A stretch of DNA of 64,000 nt from Oscillospiraceae bacterium (GTDB lineage Bacteria; Bacillota; Clostridia; Oscillospirales; Ruminococcaceae): assembly GCA_017399765.1 (NCBI GenBank), contig JAFQBH010000008.1, forward strand, positions 34,125 to 98,124, given 5' to 3'. The position numbers and the translations under genes are program-made. Under the pieces are notes generated by a model that saw only the letters and a program-made list of their open reading frames with translations, was not told the origin of the DNA and searched no databases. How positions within the stretch are numbered: position 1 is the stretch's first letter; every line of letters begins with the position of its first letter. This document shows, piece by piece, positions 52,438 through 61,791 of this stretch.

Positions 52438-54408
52438 ATGCCTAAAATAAACCTTCTTGATAAACATATTGCCGAACTTATTGCCGCAGGCGAAGTTGTT
52501 GACAGACCGTGTTCCGTCGTAAAAGAACTAGTCGAAAACTCCATAGATGCAGGTGCCGACAGCATAACCGTTGAAATTCAAAATGGCGGAAACACTTTTA
52601 TTCGTGTTACCGATAACGGCTACGGAATTGAACCGGAAGATATTCCGAAGGCATTTTTGCGTCACGCAACAAGCAAGATTCGTGAAGAGTGGGATCTTGA
52701 CAGAATTATGACTTTCGGTTTCCGCGGAGAAGCCCTTGCTTCTGTTGCGGCTGTTTCACATGTTGAAATTATGACCAGAACAAAGGATTCCGTAACAGGT
52801 TTCCGCTGTGAAGCAACGGACGAAGGAACTTCCGAAATCGAGGAAGCCGGCTGTCCCGAAGGAACGACAATTATTGTCCGCGATTTGTTTTATAATACTC
52901 CCGCAAGACAAAAATTTCTTAAAAAAGACGTTGCAGAAGCAAATGCCGTTGCACAGGTTATGGATAAAATGGCACTTTCATATCCGGAAGTAAAATTCCG
53001 TTTTATCCGTGATGGAGAAACGAAACTTCTTACTTACGGAAACGGAGATTTGCTTGCTGTAATTTCCGCTGTTTACGGAAGAGATTTTTCAAAAGAAACC
53101 ATTGAAGTAAATTACAGTCCCGTTGGCAAAGATAAAATGAAACTGACCGGATATATTACGAAACCGACATCTTCAAAACCAAGCCGTTCTTTTCAGAATT
53201 TTTTTGTAAACAGAAGGTTTGTAAAAACAAGAACGGCAATGGCCGCACTTGAAGAAGCTTTTAAAGGTTCTGCAATGATCGGAAAATTTCCCGGATGTGT
53301 TCTTAACCTTGAAATTCCGCCGGAAACGGTTGATGTTAATGTACACCCGGCAAAAACAGAAGTTAGGTTCGTAAGTGAAAAAGAAATTTTTGATCTTGTA
53401 TATTACGGTGTGAAATCCGCTTTGAACCAAAGGGACGTTTCTGCTGTTCTTGAAGAATCAAAGAAAGTGAACAAAACATTCTGGAATGAAATTTCCGACA
53501 AAAAGGAAATTGAGCATTTTGAAAATGTTGTTGTTCAGACAACTCTTTCACAACAGCCCAAAATGGATTTTATTCCGAAAACATACACTGATATAAAATA
53601 TAATCTTGTTGAAAATGATGATGTTTCCGTAAGAAATAAAGACAGCCTTGCTTCTTATAGAATAGAAGGAGATGTAACACATACGGCACAATATATTCTT
53701 CGCAAGGCGGCCGACAAAGCTGCTGAAGAAGGAACCGAACTTCCGAAAGAATATATTGACGGTTTTGAGGCAATAAAAAAAGCAGGCGCTCCTGTTCCGG
53801 AACTTCCGAGAAATCTGGTAACCGACCCGCTTCCGTTCGGAAACTTAAAATATGTGGGGGAAGTTTTTAAAACATATATTCTTCTTGAATCAGAGGATGA
53901 ACTTGTTTTTGTTGATAAGCACGCAGCACATGAACGTATTCTTTATGAAAAACTTCGTAAAGGAATTCATGCTTTTGATTGCCAGTGTCTTATGACACCT
54001 ATTACTTGTAAATTGAGCGATGAACAATGTTCCGCTGTTCTTGAAAATCCGGAAGAAATGGAAAAATTCGGTTTTATGATTGATGATTTCGGAAGAGGAA
54101 CCGTTCTTGTAAGATCGCTTCCGTTCTGGGTCAAAGCGAAAGAAGCCGAAAGCATAATCGGGGAAATTGCCGATTCTATTTTGGGATGTAAACATGACCT
54201 TACTCCGGAGAAACTTGATAAACTTTATGCAAGCATTTCCTGCCGCGCGGCAATAAAGGCAAACGACAAAAACTCTCAGCCGGAACTTGAAACAATTGTC
54301 AATATTCTTCTTAATGACCCAAGTATTAAATATTGTCCGCATGGAAGACCGGTTTCAACTACCATTAGCAAAAATAAGCTTGAGCGTATGTTCGGCCGCC
54401 AGCAATAA
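52438..54408 (+). CDS. mutL: DNA mismatch repair protein MutL
   Basis: GHKL ATPase and nicking endonuclease. The 656-residue protein has ELVENSIDAG, DNGYGI, TFGFRGEALASV and the ATP lid in the N-terminus, a long linker, and the C-terminal endonuclease motif VDKHAAHERILYE (DxHAxxExxxE), with SCRAAIKA and CPHGRP for metal. Endonuclease residues are present, as expected in bacteria without MutH. Start ATG 52438 is behind GGTGA; an upstream in-frame GTG is weaker. Co-transcribed with mutS. Confidence 0.95.
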   Translation: MPKINLLDKHIAELIAAGEVVDRPCSVVKELVENSIDAGADSITVEIQNGGNTFIRVTDNGYGIEPEDIPKAFLRHATSKIREEWDLDRIMTFGFRGEALASVAAVSHVEIMTRTKDSVTGFRCEATDEGTSEIEEAGCPEGTTIIVRDLFYNTPARQKFLKKDVAEANAVAQVMDKMALSYPEVKFRFIRDGETKLLTYGNGDLLAVISAVYGRDFSKETIEVNYSPVGKDKMKLTGYITKPTSSKPSRSFQNFFVNRRFVKTRTAMAALEEAFKGSAMIGKFPGCVLNLEIPPETVDVNVHPAKTEVRFVSEKEIFDLVYYGVKSALNQRDVSAVLEESKKVNKTFWNEISDKKEIEHFENVVVQTTLSQQPKMDFIPKTYTDIKYNLVENDDVSVRNKDSLASYRIEGDVTHTAQYILRKAADKAAEEGTELPKEYIDGFEAIKKAGAPVPELPRNLVTDPLPFGNLKYVGEVFKTYILLESEDELVFVDKHAAHERILYEKLRKGIHAFDCQCLMTPITCKLSDEQCSAVLENPEEMEKFGFMIDDFGRGTVLVRSLPFWVKAKEAESIIGEIADSILGCKHDLTPEKLDKLYASISCRAAIKANDKNSQPELETIVNILLNDPSIKYCPHGRPVSTTISKNKLERMFGRQQ

Positions 54409-54418
54409 GAGGTAAACT

Positions 54419-55366
54419 ATGGATAAAAAAATACCCGTAATTGCAGTAATTGGACCTACAGCTTCCGGAAAAACCGGACTTGCAGTTGAAATTGCAAAAA
54501 AATTCGGCGGGGAAGTTGTTTCGGCTGATTCAATGCAGATTTATTCCGAACTTACAATCGGAACGGCAAAACCCACCGAAGAAGAAATGGAAGGAATAAA
54601 ACACCATTTGGTGGGCCATAAAAGCATTGATGATGAATATTCCGTTGCGGATTATGTTGAGGAAGCCAAAAAATGCATTGAAGATGTTGTTTCAAGAAAC
54701 CATATTCCGATTATTTGCGGAGGAACCGGACTTTATGTTGATTCGTTGCTTTCAAATACAGAATTTTCCGAAATAAAAAGCTCTCCCGAAATCCGGAAAA
54801 AATTATTTGATTTTGCTAAAGAAAACGGAAACGAAGCTCTTTTCAAAAAACTTAAGGAAATCGATCCGGAATCCGCCGCAAAAACCCACGCAAACAATCT
54901 TTCAAGAGTTGTCCGAGCACTTGAAGTTTTTGAGGTTACCGGAAAAACAATGTCTGAGCACCAGAAAAATTCTCATCCGGTACCGAGCATTTATGATGTT
55001 TGTTATATTGGAACAAATTTTTCCGACAGGGAAAAACTTTACGAAAGAATTGAACAAAGAATTGATGAAATGCTCGAAGAGGGTGTCGAAAACGAAGCAA
55101 GATTTCTTTTTGAGCACAACGGAACCTGTACAGCTGCTCAAGCTATCGGATATAAGGAATTTTATCCTTATTTCAGAGGTGAGATGAGCAGAGAAGAAGC
55201 GGTGTCCGTGCTCAAAAAAGAAACAAGACATTATGCAAAACGACAGCTTACATGGTTCAGACGAAATGAAAAAATAAATTGGATTTTCCGCGATGAATAT
55301 TCCCAAAAAACGGATTTTTATAAAACGGCATTTGAAATTATTGAAAACTTTTTGGAGAAAAAATGA
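54419..55366 (+). CDS. miaA: tRNA dimethylallyltransferase
   Basis: Adds the isopentenyl group to A37 of tRNAs reading UNN codons. The 315-residue protein has the P-loop GPTASGKTGL (about 12-21), DSMQIYSELTIGTAKPT (substrate site), GGTGLYVDSLL and LTWFRRNEKINW at the end, all typical. Codes for the third gene after mutS-mutL, a common Firmicute order. AAGAGGT precedes ATG. Its stop overlaps the next start by four bases. Confidence 0.95.
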   Translation: MDKKIPVIAVIGPTASGKTGLAVEIAKKFGGEVVSADSMQIYSELTIGTAKPTEEEMEGIKHHLVGHKSIDDEYSVADYVEEAKKCIEDVVSRNHIPIICGGTGLYVDSLLSNTEFSEIKSSPEIRKKLFDFAKENGNEALFKKLKEIDPESAAKTHANNLSRVVRALEVFEVTGKTMSEHQKNSHPVPSIYDVCYIGTNFSDREKLYERIEQRIDEMLEEGVENEARFLFEHNGTCTAAQAIGYKEFYPYFRGEMSREEAVSVLKKETRHYAKRQLTWFRRNEKINWIFRDEYSQKTDFYKTAFEIIENFLEKK

Positions 55367-56583
55367 AAGTAAGTTTTTTTAAAATAATAGCAGCGATACT
55401 TGCGGTTTTTATCATAGGCTATGCAGGGGTTCAGGCATGGATATTTTTATATAATCCATATAAAACAGAAATAGCTGTTACTTATTCCGTAAACGAAGCC
55501 TTGCATGTAAAAGGGATTGCCATAAGAACTGAAACGGTAATTGAAGATCAATATGGCGGAAGTGTAAGTTATATTCATGAAGATGCCGCAAGAGTTCTTA
55601 AAAATAAACCGGTTGCCTATGCTCACGCTTCTGCAGATACGGTTCAGAAAATGGAAAAAGCCGCCGAACTTGAAAAAGAAATTAATCTTCTTGAAGAAGC
55701 TTCTGTAGGAATTTCACAGCTTTATGGTTCTTCTGAATTTATAAACGACCAGATAGGAAATTCCGTTCTTGCTTATTCGGAACTGATTGCAAACGGAAAT
55801 TACAATGAATTTATTTCAATTAAGGACGATTTGCTTCTTTCCATTAACAAAAAGACTTCTATAACCGGAACCGAAAACAAGTTTGCAGAACGCATTTCTC
55901 TTTTAAAAGCAGAATACGATGAACTTCAGAATGAGATCAATTCAGATGAAGCAAACACAGTTACATCTCCACAAACAGGTTATTTTATTTCTTCGGTTGA
56001 CGGTTTTGAAAACATGGTAACCAAGGAAACATTATTTGAAAAATCCGTTTCGGAAATTGAAGATATTATAAACACCGATGTTGTAACTGTTGATGAAAAA
56101 ATCGGAAAAATTGCGGATAATTATAAATGGTATTATGTAATTTCTGTTTCTTCGGAAGATGCTGAAAAGTTTGATACGGGTAAAAATGTAACCGTAAACT
56201 TTGACGGTATAAGCGATTCCGTAATACTTGAAATTTATGAAAAAATAGAAGACGATACAAGCGAAAACGTTATAATAGTTTTGCTTTGCAAAACTTTTAC
56301 AGCAGAACTTGCTTCAATAAGACAGATACCGGCAGATATCGTTTTCAGTACGATTTCTGGTTTAAGGGTTTCTTCGGATTCCATCAGATTCGACGAAAAT
56401 CAGCAAATGGGCGTTTTTATACTTGACCGAAACGAAGTTAAATTCAGAGCCGTTGAAATAGTATATTCCGGAAGCGGTTACAACATTGTAAAGTGGAATC
56501 AGGGAACCAAAAACGCTTTGCAGCTTTTTGATGAAGTTTTTGTTGGAGGAAACGATCTTTATGTCGGAAAAGTTATTGACTGA
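55363..56583 (+). CDS. HlyD-like membrane-anchored protein
   Basis: 406-residue protein with an N-terminal membrane helix (about 6-29) and an extracytoplasmic part. It carries a split lipoyl/barrel-sandwich-type opening (GIAIRTETVIEDQYGGSVSYIHEDAARV), a helical hairpin (about 95-200) and a second barrel half (TVTSPQTGYFISSVDGFE), the layout of HlyD/periplasmic adaptor proteins. Proteins of this type lie before yggS and sepF in many Clostridia. Function is unknown; no partner exporter is nearby. Start overlaps the miaA stop. Confidence 0.75.
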   Translation: MKVSFFKIIAAILAVFIIGYAGVQAWIFLYNPYKTEIAVTYSVNEALHVKGIAIRTETVIEDQYGGSVSYIHEDAARVLKNKPVAYAHASADTVQKMEKAAELEKEINLLEEASVGISQLYGSSEFINDQIGNSVLAYSELIANGNYNEFISIKDDLLLSINKKTSITGTENKFAERISLLKAEYDELQNEINSDEANTVTSPQTGYFISSVDGFENMVTKETLFEKSVSEIEDIINTDVVTVDEKIGKIADNYKWYYVISVSSEDAEKFDTGKNVTVNFDGISDSVILEIYEKIEDDTSENVIIVLLCKTFTAELASIRQIPADIVFSTISGLRVSSDSIRFDENQQMGVFILDRNEVKFRAVEIVYSGSGYNIVKWNQGTKNALQLFDEVFVGGNDLYVGKVID

Positions 56584-57271
56584 TACTGAAAAAAACGTAA
56601 AAGAAGCCTTTGAAAAAATTTCAAAGGCAGCTTTGGCCGCAGGAAGAGATCCGGAAGATATTCGTCTTATGGCTGTGACAAAAACAGTTTCTCCGGAAAA
56701 AATAAACAAAGCGATAGAATCCGGATGTGATCTTCTTGGTGAAAACAAAGTTCAGGAGCTTTTGGAAAAATATGAAAGTTATGATAAAAGCGCTGAAATC
56801 CATTTCATAGGAAAATTACAGACAAACAAAGTTAAATATATTGTTGACAAAGTCACAATGATTGAATCTGTTGATTCAATCAGGCTTGCTGAAGAAATTG
56901 AAAACCGCTGTGCGAAAATTGATAAAATAATGGATGTTCTTCTTGAAGTAAATATTGCTGAGGAAGATAGCAAAAGTGGTTTTTCAGCGAAAGAGATTAT
57001 TGCGGTTTCTGAAAAAATAAAAGATTTTCCTCATTTAAGACTGCGCGGACTTATGACAATAGGACGTTTTGGGGCAGAAATTGAAGAAACTCGCCAATAT
57101 TTTAAAAAAATGAGTCATCTATTAGTTGACATTAAGGACAAAAACAGAGATAATATATATATTAATATATTATCGATGGGCATGTCCGGAGATTATGAAC
57201 TTGCTGTTTCCGAAGGAGCAACAATCGTAAGAATTGGACAGGGCCTTTTCGGCGCGAGAAAATATGTTTAA
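56561..57271 (+). CDS. YggS/YlmE family PLP-binding protein
   Basis: 236-residue single-domain (alanine racemase-like barrel) PLP protein that controls PLP and amino acid balance; no catalytic racemase activity is expected. The PLP Lys is in LMAVTKTVSPEKI near residue 36, with HFIGKLQTNKVKYI, GLMTIG and MSGDYELAVSEGATIVRIG in family order. ATG 56561 follows GGAGG but lies inside the end of the HlyD-like gene (23 bases of overlap). It is upstream of sepF, as in most Firmicutes. Confidence 0.93.
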   Translation: MSEKLLTDTEKNVKEAFEKISKAALAAGRDPEDIRLMAVTKTVSPEKINKAIESGCDLLGENKVQELLEKYESYDKSAEIHFIGKLQTNKVKYIVDKVTMIESVDSIRLAEEIENRCAKIDKIMDVLLEVNIAEEDSKSGFSAKEIIAVSEKIKDFPHLRLRGLMTIGRFGAEIEETRQYFKKMSHLLVDIKDKNRDNIYINILSMGMSGDYELAVSEGATIVRIGQGLFGARKYV

Positions 57272-57306
57272 TCAATCGAAAGATTTTATCACAGGAGGAA
57301 ATTACA

Positions 57307-57777
57307 ATGGCACTTATGGACAAAGTTAAAGGCATACTTGGAATTCCCGAAGATGCGGATGAAATGTATGATGAAGAAAATCTTGTTGAAGGTGAAAGCG
57401 AGGATCTTACCGAAGAAGGCGATTCCGCAAAAACTTCTATTTTCGGAAAATCCGTTTCTTCCGATTCCAAACAGAACAAAGTTGTCAATATCCATACCAC
57501 AACTCAGCTTCAGGTAGTTCTTGTTAAACCGGAACGTTTCGATGATGCAAGACCTGTTGCAGACCATCTTAATTCCAAACACACCGTTGTTCTTAACCTT
57601 GAAGCAACCAACAAAGAAGTTTCCAGAAGACTTATTGACTTCCTCAGCGGTGTAGCTTATGCAAACAACGGTCAGATCAAACGCGTTGCAAACAGCACTT
57701 ATATCATCACTCCCTATAATGTAAATATTATGGGCGACCTTCTTGATGAACTTGAAAGCAGCGGCGTATTCTTTTAA
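57307..57777 (+). CDS. sepF: Cell division protein SepF
   Basis: Membrane-associated FtsZ-bundling protein. The 156-residue protein has an N-terminal amphipathic membrane helix (MALMDKVKGILGI), an acidic linker (about 16-62) and the SepF core with VVLVKPERFDDARPVADHL and VVLNLEATNKEVSRRLIDFLSG. Length is normal. ATG 57307 follows AGGAGG. Between yggS and divIVA it forms the conserved division cluster. Confidence 0.94.
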   Translation: MALMDKVKGILGIPEDADEMYDEENLVEGESEDLTEEGDSAKTSIFGKSVSSDSKQNKVVNIHTTTQLQVVLVKPERFDDARPVADHLNSKHTVVLNLEATNKEVSRRLIDFLSGVAYANNGQIKRVANSTYIITPYNVNIMGDLLDELESSGVFF

Positions 57778-57808
57778 TTAAAATTTTATTATTCGGAGGT
57801 GAATATCT

Positions 57809-58402
57809 GTGTTGACACCAAGCGATATTTCCAATAAAAAATTCGAAAAAGCTGCGTTCGGTTACAAACCCGAAGAAGTTGATGCATTTCTTTCCGAAAT
57901 AATCGGTTCTTATAATGAAATGTATCAGGAAAAAAATGCAGCAGAAGAAAAACTTCTTGTTCTTGCGGATAAACTTGAAGAATACAGAGCAAACGAAGAC
58001 AGCCTTAAAACCGTTCTTCTCGGCGCACAGAAACTCGGCGAAAACATTGTACGCGATTCCAAAGCAAAAGCAGAAGTTCTTCTTGCAGATGCTGAAAACC
58101 AGGTAAAACAGGTATTTGCCGAATCTGAATCCAAAATCATAAAAGAGAAAGAAACTCTTGCAACTCTTCAGAAAGAAACTGCCGAATTTAAAAAACAGCT
58201 TCTTGCTATGTACAGACAGCATCTTGAGCTTATAAGCCTTATGCCCGAAAACAACGAAGAAAAAGTTTCCGAAGAAACAGAAGAAGCTGCTGAAGAAACC
58301 GTTGAAGAAATTACTGCGGAAGAATTTTCCGAAGAAGAAATTGATTTTGACGAAGTTTCCATGGCGGAAACAAAAAGAATCGATCTTGATGTACAAGAAT
58401 AA
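57809..58402 (+). CDS. divIVA: DivIVA domain cell-division/polarity protein
   Basis: Coiled-coil polarity factor that binds negatively curved membrane. The 197-residue protein has the membrane-binding N-terminal motif LTPSDISNKKFEKAAFGYKPEEVDAFL, a long coiled coil (about 25-145) and an acidic tail rich in EE repeats (about 148-190). GTG 57809 follows GGAGGTG; TTG at 57812 is an alternative. Immediately before ileS, as in many Clostridia and Bacillus. Confidence 0.92.
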   Translation: MLTPSDISNKKFEKAAFGYKPEEVDAFLSEIIGSYNEMYQEKNAAEEKLLVLADKLEEYRANEDSLKTVLLGAQKLGENIVRDSKAKAEVLLADAENQVKQVFAESESKIIKEKETLATLQKETAEFKKQLLAMYRQHLELISLMPENNEEKVSEETEEAAEETVEEITAEEFSEEEIDFDEVSMAETKRIDLDVQE

Positions 58403-58425
58403 TTGACAGGAGATATAAATCAGAA

Positions 58426-61191
58426 ATGGCCATTGATTACAACGCAACAATGAATCTGCCGAAAACTGATTTTCCGATGCGTGCCGGTCTTCCTCAGCGT
58501 GAACCGGAAATGATCGAAAAATGGCAGAAAGAAGAACTTTATCAGAAACTTATGGAGAAGAACAAAGATCTTCCTCTTTATGTTCTTCATGACGGTCCTC
58601 CTTATGCAAACGGCGACATCCATATGGGAACCGCTCTTAACAAAGTTCTTAAAGATATTATCGTAAAATATAAAAATATGAGCGGCTTCAAAGCTCCTTA
58701 TGTTCCCGGTTGGGATACCCACGGTCTTCCTATTGAACTTAAGGCAATGAAAAAAGTCGGTGTTGAAAATATCCACTCTGCAATCGAACTTCGCAAAGTC
58801 TGCCAAGAATTTGCAGAATATTATGTTGATGTTCAGAGAAAAGAGTTTATGCGTCTGGGTTCTATCGGCGATTATTTCAGACCTTATCTCACTTTCCAGC
58901 ACAAACACGAAGCTGAACAGATCCGTGTATTCGGAGAAATGGCAAAAAAGGACTTTATTTATAAAGGTCTTAAACCCGTTTACTGGTGCCCCGAATGTGA
59001 AACCGCCCTTGCTGAAGCAGAAATCGAATATGAAGAAGATACCTGCCACTCCATTTACGTAAAATTCAAAGTTGACGATGACCAGGGCAAACTTGGTTCT
59101 CTTGGTGTTGAACTTGACAAAACCTATTTCGTAATCTGGACCACCACCACATGGACTCTTCCCGGCAACCTTGCAATCTGCCTTGGACCGGAATATGAAT
59201 ATGTTGCAGTAAAAGCAAACGGCGAATATTACATCATGGCAAAGGAACTTGTTGAAAGAGCCATGAAAGCTGCAGGAATCGAAGAATATTCTGTTTCCGA
59301 AACCAGCGTAAAAGGTACCGACCTTGAATACATCGTTTATAAACACCCGTTCCTTGACAGAACCGGTCTTGTAATCGTCGGTGACCACGTAACTCTTGAA
59401 TCCGGTACCGGATGCGTTCATACCGCTCCCGGCCACGGTGTTGAAGACTACGAGGTTTGCGTAAACCATTATCCCGATATTCCGATCCTTGTTCCCGTTG
59501 ACGGCAAAGGCGTTCTCACCGCTGAGGCGGGCGAATTCAAAGGTCTTACTACCAACGACGCAAACAAAGCAATTCTTGCAAAACTTACCGAACTCAACGC
59601 ACTTTTCGCAGTTGAAAAAATCATCCACCAGTATCCGCACTGCTGGAGATGCAAATCTCCGATCATTTTCCGCGCAACCGAACAGTGGTTCTGTTCCGTT
59701 GACGGATTTAAAGAGGACGCTTGCAAGGCCATTGAAGGCGTTCAGTGGATTCCCGAATGGGGTGGCGACAGAATCAAAGGAATGGTTACCGACCGTTCCG
59801 ACTGGTGCATCAGCCGTCAGAGAACCTGGGGTGTTCCGATTCCGATTTTCTACTGCAAAGACTGCGGCAAAGTAATTATCAACGAAACCACCATCGAAGC
59901 TGTTGCATCTCTCTTTGAAAAAGAGGGAAGTGATGCCTGGTTCAAATACACCGCAAACGAAATTCTTCCCGAAGGATACAAATGCGAATGCGGCTGCACC
60001 GAATTTGATAAAGACCACAACATCATGGACGTTTGGTTCGACTCCGGCGTTTCCCATGCGGCAGTTTGCGATGAAGAACACGGCCTCAGATGGCCTGCGG
60101 ACCTTTATCTCGAAGGTGCGGATCAGTACCGTGGTTGGTTCCAGTCTTCTCTTCTTACTTCTGTTGCGGCAAAAGGCGGAGCACCTTATAAAGCAGTCTG
60201 CACCCACGGTTGGGTTGTTGACGGCGAAGGAAAAGCAATGCACAAATCTCTCGGAAACGGCGTAAGCCCCGACGAAGTAACCGAAAAATACGGTGCTGAT
60301 ATCCTCAGAACCTGGGTTGCTTCTTCTGACTATCATGCAGATATCAGAATTTCCGGAGATATTCTTAAACAGCTTTCCGACGTTTATCGTAAAATCAGAA
60401 ATACCGCAAGATTCATTCTTTCCAACCTTAACGATTTTGATCCGGATAAAGATTCTGTTGCTGTTGAAAGACTTGATGGTATTGATAAATGGGCTCTTGC
60501 AAGAATGGATGAACTTCTTGAAAAATGCAAAGCTGCTTATGATAAATTCGATTTCCATATCGTATATTCCAGCATTCGTGACTTCTGCACCACTGATCTT
60601 TCCAACTTCTATCTTGATATCCTTAAAGACAGACTTTACGTTGAAAAATTTGACAGTGAAAGCAGAAGAGCTGCACAGACTGTTATTTACAACATTCTTC
60701 GCGGCATGACCCTTTGCCTTGCACCGATCCTTTCCTTTACTGCTGAAGAAATCTGGGGATATCTTCCCAGAAGCGCAAAAGATGACGCAGGTTCTGTTTT
60801 CTTCAACCAGATCCCCGAAAAGAGCGGCATTGTAGCAGATGAAGAATTCATGGCAAAATGGGAAAAAATCGATGAACTTCGTGATATTGTCAATAAGGCA
60901 CTTGAAGAAGCCCGTGCTCAGAAACTTATCGGCAAATCTCTTGAAGCAAAAGTAACTCTTAACTGTGGCAGAGACTGGTATGAATTTGCAAAATCTGCCG
61001 AAGCAGACCTTGTTTCCGCATTTATTGTTTCTGCTGTTGAAATCGGAACTTCCGAATTCGACGGTGTTGACGTAAAAGTTGAAGTTGCTCCCGGTGAAAA
61101 ATGCGAACGCTGCTGGACTCACAGCCATACTGTTGGTCAGAATGCAGAGCATCCCACTCTTTGTGCTCGCTGCGCAGAAATCGTAGGCTAA
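58426..61191 (+). CDS. ileS: Isoleucyl-tRNA synthetase
   Basis: Class I synthetase that charges tRNA-Ile and edits misacylated valine. The 921-residue protein has the HIGH variant GPPYANGDIHMGTALNK (about 49-65), the CP1 editing domain with TTTWTLPGNLAICLGPEYEY and the GHGVEDY segment, KMSKS variant GKAMHKSLGN (about 604-613) and a C-terminal zinc motif CERCW...CARC. The variant KMSKS keeps the catalytic second Lys and Ser. Only 23 bases separate it from divIVA, so no T-box is present. Confidence 0.96.
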   Translation: MAIDYNATMNLPKTDFPMRAGLPQREPEMIEKWQKEELYQKLMEKNKDLPLYVLHDGPPYANGDIHMGTALNKVLKDIIVKYKNMSGFKAPYVPGWDTHGLPIELKAMKKVGVENIHSAIELRKVCQEFAEYYVDVQRKEFMRLGSIGDYFRPYLTFQHKHEAEQIRVFGEMAKKDFIYKGLKPVYWCPECETALAEAEIEYEEDTCHSIYVKFKVDDDQGKLGSLGVELDKTYFVIWTTTTWTLPGNLAICLGPEYEYVAVKANGEYYIMAKELVERAMKAAGIEEYSVSETSVKGTDLEYIVYKHPFLDRTGLVIVGDHVTLESGTGCVHTAPGHGVEDYEVCVNHYPDIPILVPVDGKGVLTAEAGEFKGLTTNDANKAILAKLTELNALFAVEKIIHQYPHCWRCKSPIIFRATEQWFCSVDGFKEDACKAIEGVQWIPEWGGDRIKGMVTDRSDWCISRQRTWGVPIPIFYCKDCGKVIINETTIEAVASLFEKEGSDAWFKYTANEILPEGYKCECGCTEFDKDHNIMDVWFDSGVSHAAVCDEEHGLRWPADLYLEGADQYRGWFQSSLLTSVAAKGGAPYKAVCTHGWVVDGEGKAMHKSLGNGVSPDEVTEKYGADILRTWVASSDYHADIRISGDILKQLSDVYRKIRNTARFILSNLNDFDPDKDSVAVERLDGIDKWALARMDELLEKCKAAYDKFDFHIVYSSIRDFCTTDLSNFYLDILKDRLYVEKFDSESRRAAQTVIYNILRGMTLCLAPILSFTAEEIWGYLPRSAKDDAGSVFFNQIPEKSGIVADEEFMAKWEKIDELRDIVNKALEEARAQKLIGKSLEAKVTLNCGRDWYEFAKSAEADLVSAFIVSAVEIGTSEFDGVDVKVEVAPGEKCERCWTHSHTVGQNAEHPTLCARCAEIVG

Positions 61192-61202
61192 ATTTTAATC
61201 TA

Positions 61203-61243
61203 ATACGGGCGGAATCCAAAGGGTTCTGCCCGTAAAATTTTTT
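61203..61243 (+). terminator. Possible terminator between ileS and lspA
   Basis: TACGGGC-GGAATCC with GGGTTCT-GCCCGTA, followed by AAAA and then nine T. The shift of the T run makes it less certain. Confidence 0.6.
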
Positions 61244-61254
61244 TTGGAGGCAAA

Positions 61255-61791
61255 ATGTTTCAGCTTGTTTCTACAATTATCGCGGTGATCCTTGTTGCTG
61301 TTGACCAAATAGTAAAAAACTGGGCCGCCGAAACCCTTGTTAAAGGTGACATTGCCATAATAGAAAATGTTCTTTATTTGAAATACGCCGAAAACACAGG
61401 TGTTGCTTTCAGTATGTTTTCCGATAACCGCTGGGTTCTTGTTATCGTAACTTCCGTAATGCTTGCGGCCGTTCTTGCTTTTTTCCTTTCAGGAAAAGTT
61501 ACGGGAAAATTGGAAGTTTTTTCTCTTTCTCTATTGCTTTCCGGCGGGGTAGGCAATCTTATTGACAGAATCAGCCTTGGTTATGTAATCGATTATATTG
61601 ACGTTCGCATCATCAATTTTGCGATTTTCAATATTGCCGATATCTGCATCTGCGTAGGCGCGTTTTTACTTTGCATTGCGGTTTACTTTTCCGATAAAAA
61701 AGAAAAAGAAGAAAAACAGGCAAAAGCAAACGAGTTTGATGAAATAGATAAGGATCTTGAAAAAATTTTCGGCGGTGAAAACAATGAATAA
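61255..61791 (+). CDS. lspA: Lipoprotein signal peptidase
   Basis: Cleaves lipoprotein signal peptides (for example those of the BMP protein and OppA here). The 178-residue protein has four membrane helices and the two catalytic aspartates in NLIDRISLGYVIDYI and FNIADICICVG; YAENTGVAFSMFSD is the conserved loop. A charged C-terminal tail of about 25 residues extends past the last helix. ATG 61255 follows TTGGAGG. It overlaps the next gene by eight bases. Confidence 0.94.
   Translation: MFQLVSTIIAVILVAVDQIVKNWAAETLVKGDIAIIENVLYLKYAENTGVAFSMFSDNRWVLVIVTSVMLAAVLAFFLSGKVTGKLEVFSLSLLLSGGVGNLIDRISLGYVIDYIDVRIINFAIFNIADICICVGAFLLCIAVYFSDKKEKEEKQAKANEFDEIDKDLEKIFGGENNE

Noticed and set aside
58403-58425. 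T-box before ileS
   Set aside because: Common in Firmicutes, but only 23 bases separate ileS from divIVA.
58420-61152. A 910-codon open frame on the minus strand across ileS
   Set aside because: The same codon-bias effect; the plus strand has a complete isoleucyl-tRNA synthetase.
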